DNA from: Geminocystis sp. M7585_C2015_104
Lineage (GTDB): Bacteria; Cyanobacteriota; Cyanobacteriia; Cyanobacteriales; Cyanobacteriaceae
Reading direction: 5' to 3'
Assembly (NCBI GenBank): GCA_015295805.1
Contig: DVEF01000075.1
Location: forward strand, 1-42,934
DNA: 42,934 bases
The first letter of the stretch is position 1; the number at the start of each line of letters is the position of its first letter. A program made the translations under genes and the position numbers. The notes beneath the pieces are model-generated. The model made no database searches and was not told where the DNA came from. It saw only the letters and a program-made list of their open reading frames with translations. Below, piece by piece: positions 38,820 through 42,934 of the stretch.

Positions 38820-39083
38820 TTACAAAACCCCGAGATTAGCTAAACCGAGAATAACACCCGCCCCCAGTATATGTCCGAAGCTGGTAGTGGCCAACAAAGC
38901 GGGGAATCCCATGCCGCCAAAGAAAACATCCCCAGGGAGTTTGGGTTCAGCACTGGGTTCTTTCATGGTAGACTTGGCAAAGGCTATAGCTATAATATTG
39001 CATATAATCATAGTTAGAGCCACACTGGGGCTCCACTGTACAGTGGCTGGTACGGCTGCAAAGAGAGTATTCAGATATAGCAT
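38820..39083 (-). CDS. psaK: Photosystem I reaction centre subunit PsaK
   Basis: An 87-aa subunit at the edge of photosystem I that binds chlorophyll and antenna. Two membrane segments are seen: WSPSVALTMIICNIIAIAFAK and the C-terminal GFPALLATTSFGHILGAGVILGL, whose SFGHILGAGVILGL is the PsaK signature. A short polar loop with Lys/Glu/Pro connects them. The two helices, short length and neighbouring tetrapyrrole genes all fit. Divergent from miaA. Confidence 0.93.
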   Translation of the reverse strand: MLYLNTLFAAVPATVQWSPSVALTMIICNIIAIAFAKSTMKEPSAEPKLPGDVFFGGMGFPALLATTSFGHILGAGVILGLANLGVL

Positions 39084-39212
39084 TTACTGTTCTATCCCTC
39101 ACTAACTTTTCAGACTCCCCATTTTATCTTTGCCCCTGTCAAAAACCGCCATCTTGTTGCAATACTTTGCATTTTTGTTAAGAATTGTAAAGTGCTATCC
39201 GACGGGGAATAA

Positions 39213-40109
39213 ATGGAAAAAAAACTAATAGTAATTTGTGGGGCGACAGCGGTAGGAAAATCGGCCTTGGCTCTGGAAATAGCCCAAAAACTCAAAACCT
39301 TTATCATCAGTGCCGATTCCCGTCAGGTATATATAGACTTTGACATTGGCACTGCTAAACCCACCCCTCAGGAAAGGGAATTAGTGCCCCATTACATGAT
39401 TGACATATGCCATCCCCAACAAGTTTTAACGGTGGCAGAATATCAAGAGCAGGTATATGGTATCATAAACAGGGCCACCTCTGTTCCTCTTCTGGTGGGG
39501 GGTACAGGATTATATATCAAAGCCGTTACCAAGGGCTTAAAAATCCCCCCGGTAGCCCCACAACCTGTATTACGAGCACAACTGGCAAAATACAGTCAAC
39601 GGGAGAGATATAGCTTTTTGCAACAATTAGATCCCATAGCTTGTGAGAAAATACACCCCAATGACGAAACCAGGACTATTAGAGCTTTAGAAGTATACTA
39701 TGTTACAGGGAAACCTATTTCCCAACTCCAGGGAGAAAGTCCGCCCCCTTATCCCATTCTCCAGATAGGACTACAGTGTGAACCAAGGAGACTACAGGAG
39801 AGAATAGCCCGTCGCACCCGTGAGATGTTGGCAAAGGGGTTAGCCCATGAAACGGCAATGTTAATGCAAAAGTATGGCGAGGATTTGCCTCTGCTCAACA
39901 CCCTCGGCTATGCAGAGATGAAAGACTTTATCCAGGGCAAAATTACCCTTTTTCAGGCAGAAGAATTAATTGTTTTGCATACCCGTCAATTCGCCAAAAG
40001 ACAACGCACTTGGTTTAACGCCTATCCCGAAATTAAATGGTTTGATGTGGACAACCCCCATCTTCATAGAGATGTTTGGGATACAATAGTTAGATTTTTA
40101 GAACAATAA
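39213..40109 (+). CDS. miaA: tRNA dimethylallyltransferase MiaA
   Basis: Adds an isopentenyl group to A37 of tRNAs reading codons starting with U. The P-loop GATAVGKS is at residues 10-17; ISADSRQVYIDFDIGTAKPT and PLLVGGTGLYIKAV are the usual substrate-binding motifs. At 298 aa the length is normal. GGGGAAT lies just before the ATG. A small Cys-rich protein gene follows after 130 bp. Confidence 0.96.
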   Translation: MEKKLIVICGATAVGKSALALEIAQKLKTFIISADSRQVYIDFDIGTAKPTPQERELVPHYMIDICHPQQVLTVAEYQEQVYGIINRATSVPLLVGGTGLYIKAVTKGLKIPPVAPQPVLRAQLAKYSQRERYSFLQQLDPIACEKIHPNDETRTIRALEVYYVTGKPISQLQGESPPPYPILQIGLQCEPRRLQERIARRTREMLAKGLAHETAMLMQKYGEDLPLLNTLGYAEMKDFIQGKITLFQAEELIVLHTRQFAKRQRTWFNAYPEIKWFDVDNPHLHRDVWDTIVRFLEQ

Positions 40110-40239
40110 CCCCCACTGACATCAATCTGGTAACAAAATGTAGCAAAAAAACCAGCTTTTCTTTGAGGGAATATTACAATAGAAACAAGGGTGAAAGGAG
40201 AAACCCGCTGACCAGGTTTTGGCGGAAAAAGAGGGGATC

Positions 40240-40437
40240 ATGTTTGTTATTCTGCAAAAAGAGGGGATTTTGAGTGCAGAGAGCGTTTGTAAAAACTGTT
40301 TGTGGGCAACCCAGAATGGCAGTCCCCGTTGGCAATCGGGGAAACTAAGTTGTCTGGAATGTGTGGGCAAATCCGAGTCATCCCAGTTAGAATTGTACCA
40401 GTGTCAGATGGGATTCCGTCTTGTTAATATCCCATAG
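40240..40437 (+). CDS. Small Cys-rich (zinc-ribbon-like) hypothetical protein
   Basis: A 65-aa protein from ATG 40240, with GAGGGG just upstream. Two Cys pairs, CKNC and CLEC, and a further Cys in YQCQMGF suggest a small zinc-binding fold. I do not recognise the family. It is followed after 38 bp by the tic20-like gene on the same strand. Its coordinates exclude an upstream in-frame TTG (40219) that would add seven residues. Confidence 0.55.
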   Translation: MFVILQKEGILSAESVCKNCLWATQNGSPRWQSGKLSCLECVGKSESSQLELYQCQMGFRLVNIP

Positions 40438-40475
40438 ACTCTTGTGGACAACATCAACTGCTCCTGAGAAACACT

Positions 40476-40955
40476 ATGAACTGGCGCAACTATTCCCCCC
40501 AGTGGCTGGATAGACTTTTTGCCTCTATTGTATACCTGGTGCCCCTCACAGACGCCCTAGGATTTGGTGGCTATCTGTTCAGGCAATTTCCCCCCCTTAG
40601 TCTAATTACAGTGCCCCTTTTCCCCCTCATCATTATCAATTCGATTCCCTTTGGCGGTTTTATCCTGTTCATTCTCTTATTTGTAGCCGTAGTTAGAAAT
40701 ACCCGCATTAGTCATTTTATTCGCTTTAATACAATGCAGGCTATTCTGATGGACATCTTGTTAATTCTTATAGGCCTTGTATTTCGGTACCTCGTTGGAG
40801 GATTAGGTTTTTCCCTGATCACCGAAACTCTGGCTAATACTGTCTTTCTGGGCACTCTAGTAGCCTGCGTTTATGCGATGGTACAAGCGGCTTCGGGCAA
40901 GTATCCAGAAATCCCAGCCATATCCTCCGCCGCCCACTCACAGGTACCCTGGTGA
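40476..40955 (+). CDS. Tic20 family protein (Ycf60-like)
   Basis: A 159-aa protein with four membrane segments. WLDRLFASIVYLVPLTDALGFGGYLF, SHFIRFNTMQAILMDILLIL and TVFLGTLVACVYAMVQAASGKYPEIPAIS match the Tic20/Ycf60 family (PF16166), related to the chloroplast inner-envelope import component. In cyanobacteria its function is unclear. The final residues of the signature, GKYPEIP, are conserved in the family. It is convergent with the fumarylacetoacetase-family gene. Confidence 0.9.
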   Translation: MNWRNYSPQWLDRLFASIVYLVPLTDALGFGGYLFRQFPPLSLITVPLFPLIIINSIPFGGFILFILLFVAVVRNTRISHFIRFNTMQAILMDILLILIGLVFRYLVGGLGFSLITETLANTVFLGTLVACVYAMVQAASGKYPEIPAISSAAHSQVPW

Positions 40956-40978
40956 ACCATTCTAGTAGTCATCTTCGT

Positions 40979-41767
40979 CTAGTCATCGTCGGGGGCTGGT
41001 ATTACCCTGTTGGTCAGTTTGCCAATGCTTTCTATCTCCACGGTTACAACATCTCCCACCTGTAGGGGGCCAACTCCTGGGGGTGTGCCTGTCAGAATCA
41101 CATCTCCCGGCAATAGGGTCATAATCTGAGATATGTAGTATACCAGATATTCAGGAGAAAAAACCATATCTGAGATGGAAGCCGACTGTTTTGGACTGTC
41201 TTCGTCCTCGTTAAGATAGGTTTTGATGCAGGCCCCAGGGGTCAATTCTCTAACAATCCAAGGCCCCAGTGGACAAAATGTATCAAAACCCTTAGCCCTC
41301 GTCCACTGTCCGTCTTTTTTTTGTAGGTCTCTGGCAGTCACATCATTGGCGATAGTATAGCCCCAAATCTTGTCATTGGCCTCTTCTAAAGGACAGTTTT
41401 TCACCCTAGTTCCTATGACTAGGGCCAATTCTCCCTCAAAATCCACCCTCTGAGACTGCTTCGGGTATATTATCGCCTCCTGGTGGGCTATCACTGCCGA
41501 GGGAGGTTTTAGAAATATCAAAGGTTCTTTAGGTACTTCAGACCCCATTTCCGCCGCATGAGCGGAATAATTCTTCCCCACGGCAATTATCTTAGAGGGA
41601 GCACAGGGAGGCAACAACCGGTACTGCTCACTACTGAGTATTTGGTCGGTAACCTGTCCATTCAACCAGGGGGGGGCATCCAATACCTCCACCGTGCGGT
41701 TCGGCTGTAGTCTACCGTAATAAGTTTGTCCTCCGCTGGTTTTTACTCTCACATAGCGTTGGGCCAT
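40979..41767 (-). CDS. Fumarylacetoacetate hydrolase family protein
   Basis: A 262-aa FAH-fold enzyme. KIIAVGKNYSAHAAEMG, VDFEGELALVIG (metal-binding Glu pair) and YTIANDVTARDLQ are the core FAH motifs, and VILTGTPPGVGPLQVGD is the conserved C-terminal signature. Members hydrolyse or decarboxylate C-C bonds in diverse small acids such as acylpyruvates; the substrate here is unknown. Divergent from rpsF. Confidence 0.92.
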   Translation of the reverse strand: MAQRYVRVKTSGGQTYYGRLQPNRTVEVLDAPPWLNGQVTDQILSSEQYRLLPPCAPSKIIAVGKNYSAHAAEMGSEVPKEPLIFLKPPSAVIAHQEAIIYPKQSQRVDFEGELALVIGTRVKNCPLEEANDKIWGYTIANDVTARDLQKKDGQWTRAKGFDTFCPLGPWIVRELTPGACIKTYLNEDEDSPKQSASISDMVFSPEYLVYYISQIMTLLPGDVILTGTPPGVGPLQVGDVVTVEIESIGKLTNRVIPAPDDD

Positions 41768-41807
41768 ATCAAACTCTCAAGGGCAAGTCAAAAAAAAAGG
41801 TAGATGG

Positions 41808-41836
41808 TTGTACAATCGTCCATTTTCTGCTATAAA
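41808..41836 (+). promoter_or_regulatory. Promoter of rpsF
   Basis: TTGTAC (41808-41813) and TATAAA (41831-41836) are 17 bp apart, about 110 bp before the rpsF start, which leaves a leader containing a GC hairpin at 41905-41920. Confidence 0.6.
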
Positions 41837-41904
41837 TATATAAGCATCATTCTCCCACTGTATCAATATTTATATAAACCATCGAGAGTGATGACGACAA
41901 CCTT

Positions 41905-41920
41905 GCTCCCTGCGGGGGGC
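41905..41920 (+). promoter_or_regulatory. Leader hairpin before rpsF
   Basis: GCTCCC can pair with GGGGGC in the rpsF leader, 26 bp before the start codon. Ribosomal-protein leaders are often autoregulatory, but this structure matches no leader I know. Confidence 0.3.
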
Positions 41921-41945
41921 CTTTATAGTCCATAAGGAGACGAAT

Positions 41946-42437
41946 ATGGGTAAACTTAGAACCTACGAGATGATGTTTATTTTGCGCCCTGACCTAACTG
42001 AGGTGCAAATAAACAAACAATTGCGCAGATACCGTCAGCTGCTTAAACAACACGGCGCAGAAAAAGTGTCTCTTCAAATCTGGGGCAAACGCCGTCTGGC
42101 CTATCCCATCAAGAAATACCAGGAGGGCGTTTATGTGCTCACCCATTACACAGGGGATGGCCGTCAGGTGGCCATTATAGAGAGGGATATGCGTCTGGGG
42201 GAAGAGGTGTTGCGCTATCTGACCATCAGACTGGACGAACCATTTGAATTCGAAGATACGGAAATCCCTGAAATAGGGGAGGAGACCCCTACGCCGACAA
42301 CGGCTCAAACAACTCCTGGTGAGACGGCAGAAGCTCCCACCGACACCACTGTAGCTGAGAATGGGAGCACAGCCGCCGAAACCTCTCAACAGACTCAGGA
42401 GACTGTGGAAAAAGAAGAGACTGCTGAGACCGTTTAA
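41946..42437 (+). CDS. rpsF: 30S ribosomal protein S6 with acidic C-terminal extension
   Basis: A 163-aa small-subunit protein. The S6 domain covers about residues 1-105 (YEMMFILRPDLTE, KRRLAYPIKKYQEGVYVL, VLRYLTIRLDEP). The remaining ~58 residues are low-complexity and rich in Thr, Glu, Pro and Ala, with runs such as TPTTAQTTPGETAEAP. Most bacterial S6 proteins are about 95-135 aa, so this tail is long. AAGGAGA precedes the ATG. rpsR is not adjacent. Confidence 0.95.
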   Translation: MGKLRTYEMMFILRPDLTEVQINKQLRRYRQLLKQHGAEKVSLQIWGKRRLAYPIKKYQEGVYVLTHYTGDGRQVAIIERDMRLGEEVLRYLTIRLDEPFEFEDTEIPEIGEETPTPTTAQTTPGETAEAPTDTTVAENGSTAAETSQQTQETVEKEETAETV

Positions 42438-42500
42438 ATTTTCGGCCTTGGGAGGGTCACTGCTGTTGACAATGGCAAAACCCTGAGGAGGGGGTGAACC

Positions 42501-42857
42501 TTGCTAAAACAGGGTAGGGGTTGGAGACTGGGTTGGCGAGCCGATGCTCCTGTTTATAAGGGTCTAGTGGGCGCCGAGGACTGGGCTTTGGAACTTACGG
42601 CAGAGGAGATGCGTGACTTTTGCCGTCTTCTGCGGGATATTCACCAAACAGTCGCCGACATTAGCAAACACCTAATGCCAGAAGAAGCTGTAGTCTGTGA
42701 GGTGGAAAGCGAACTGTTGTGGCTTGGGGCAGAAGGATATCCCGACAATTACTCCCTCAGGATAATCCTCTCCCAGCCTCGCCGGGGAGAAGGCACCTGG
42801 CCTCCCTATGCCATAACCGAACTCCTACAAGCCTCCCAGTCCCTCGAGCTTTTTTAG
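42501..42857 (+). CDS. DUF1818 protein
   Basis: A 118-aa cyanobacterial protein of the DUF1818 family (PF08848), with GRGWRLGWRADAPVYKGLVGAEDWALELT at the start and RGEGTWPPYAITELLQA near the end. The TTG start at 42501 is supported by GAGGAGGGGG upstream, and no in-frame ATG is early enough. Function unknown. It follows rpsF by about 63 bp on the same strand. Confidence 0.85.
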   Translation: MLKQGRGWRLGWRADAPVYKGLVGAEDWALELTAEEMRDFCRLLRDIHQTVADISKHLMPEEAVVCEVESELLWLGAEGYPDNYSLRIILSQPRRGEGTWPPYAITELLQASQSLELF

Positions 42858-42858
42858 C

Positions 42859-42887
42859 TTGACAAACTCCGTGTCATACGTTATAAT
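42859..42887 (+). promoter_or_regulatory. Consensus promoter of tRNA-Pro
   Basis: Perfect TTGACA (42859-42864) and TATAAT (42882-42887) separated by exactly 17 bp, 18 bp before the tRNA 5' end. Strong sigma-70 (SigA) type. Confidence 0.85.
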
Positions 42888-42905
42888 GGTGAGTCGTGTT
42901 GGCAA

Positions 42906-42934
42906 CGGGGCGTAGCGCAGCTTGGTAGCGCACC
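42906..42934 (+). tRNA. tRNA-Pro (5' part only, cut by window edge)
   Basis: Sequence CGGGGCGTAGCGCAGCTTGG and GTAGCGC match the acceptor and D-arm of bacterial tRNA-Pro (acceptor CGGGGCG, D-arm GCGC...GCGC). The anticodon lies beyond the window, so the isoacceptor cannot be told. Confidence 0.85.

Overview
The window is cyanobacterial chromosomal DNA of ordinary housekeeping and photosynthesis character. Lineage markers are a satellite carboxysome pair (ccmK3-ccmK4), psaK, acsF with hemF, a PucC-family transporter, a Tic20/Ycf60 protein and several small cyanobacteria-type families (DUF2214, DUF3493, DUF1818). A beta-cyanobacterium of moderate GC is the best reading. I saw no phage, transposon, CRISPR array or plasmid module, and no full copy of the HIP1 octamer while reading.

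Layout. 1-7.1 kb: a DUF2214 membrane gene cut by the left edge, then ppk, a DUF3493 gene, a convergent psiE-type gene, purL and a ferredoxin-like aldo/keto reductase. 7.1-11.5 kb: four closely packed minus-strand genes transcribed oppB-type permease > hlyD-type adaptor > queC > ABC ATPase. 11.5-14 kb: an unrecognised 189-aa gene and aspS. 14-15 kb: a gene-poor stretch with tRNA-Arg(ACG), its promoter and a degraded tRNA-like sequence. 15-19.3 kb (minus): a small membrane gene interrupted by an in-frame TGA, a GT39-type glycosyltransferase, MscS and hemW. 19.5-20.5 kb: ccmK3, ccmK4 and a convergent 2TM gene. 20.5-21.6 kb: an apparently decayed ORF. 21.6-23.2 kb: [2Fe-2S] ferredoxin, trmL, a Fur-family regulator and a convergent feoA. 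23.15-24.5 kb: the longest gene-free stretch. 24.5-29.2 kb: cbiD, hisF, a small membrane protein, then groES-groEL behind a CIRCE operator and followed by a strong terminator. 29.2-33.8 kb: gpmI, a PfkB sugar kinase, a glutaredoxin-like gene and murE. 33.9-34.7 kb: two tandem coiled-coil/membrane paralogs. 34.9-39.1 kb: pucC-type transporter, hemF, acsF and psaK, a tetrapyrrole and photosystem neighbourhood. 39.2-42.9 kb: miaA, a small Cys-rich protein, tic20, a fumarylacetoacetase-family enzyme, rpsF, DUF1818 and the first 29 nt of tRNA-Pro behind a consensus promoter.

Functional links are local: hemF makes protoporphyrinogen IX, upstream of the aerobic cyclase AcsF in chlorophyll synthesis, and PsaK is a chlorophyll-binding photosystem I subunit; CcmK3 and CcmK4 are shell partners; the Fur regulator and FeoA sit together in a metal-related pair. 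I do not see a convincing new multi-gene system. The most unusual items are the tandem coiled-coil genes that differ by a whole heptad, the in-frame stop in the gene at 15.0-15.4 kb, the tRNA-like remnant beside tRNA-Arg, and two regions (20.7-21.2 kb and 23.15-24.5 kb) that look like decayed or non-coding DNA.
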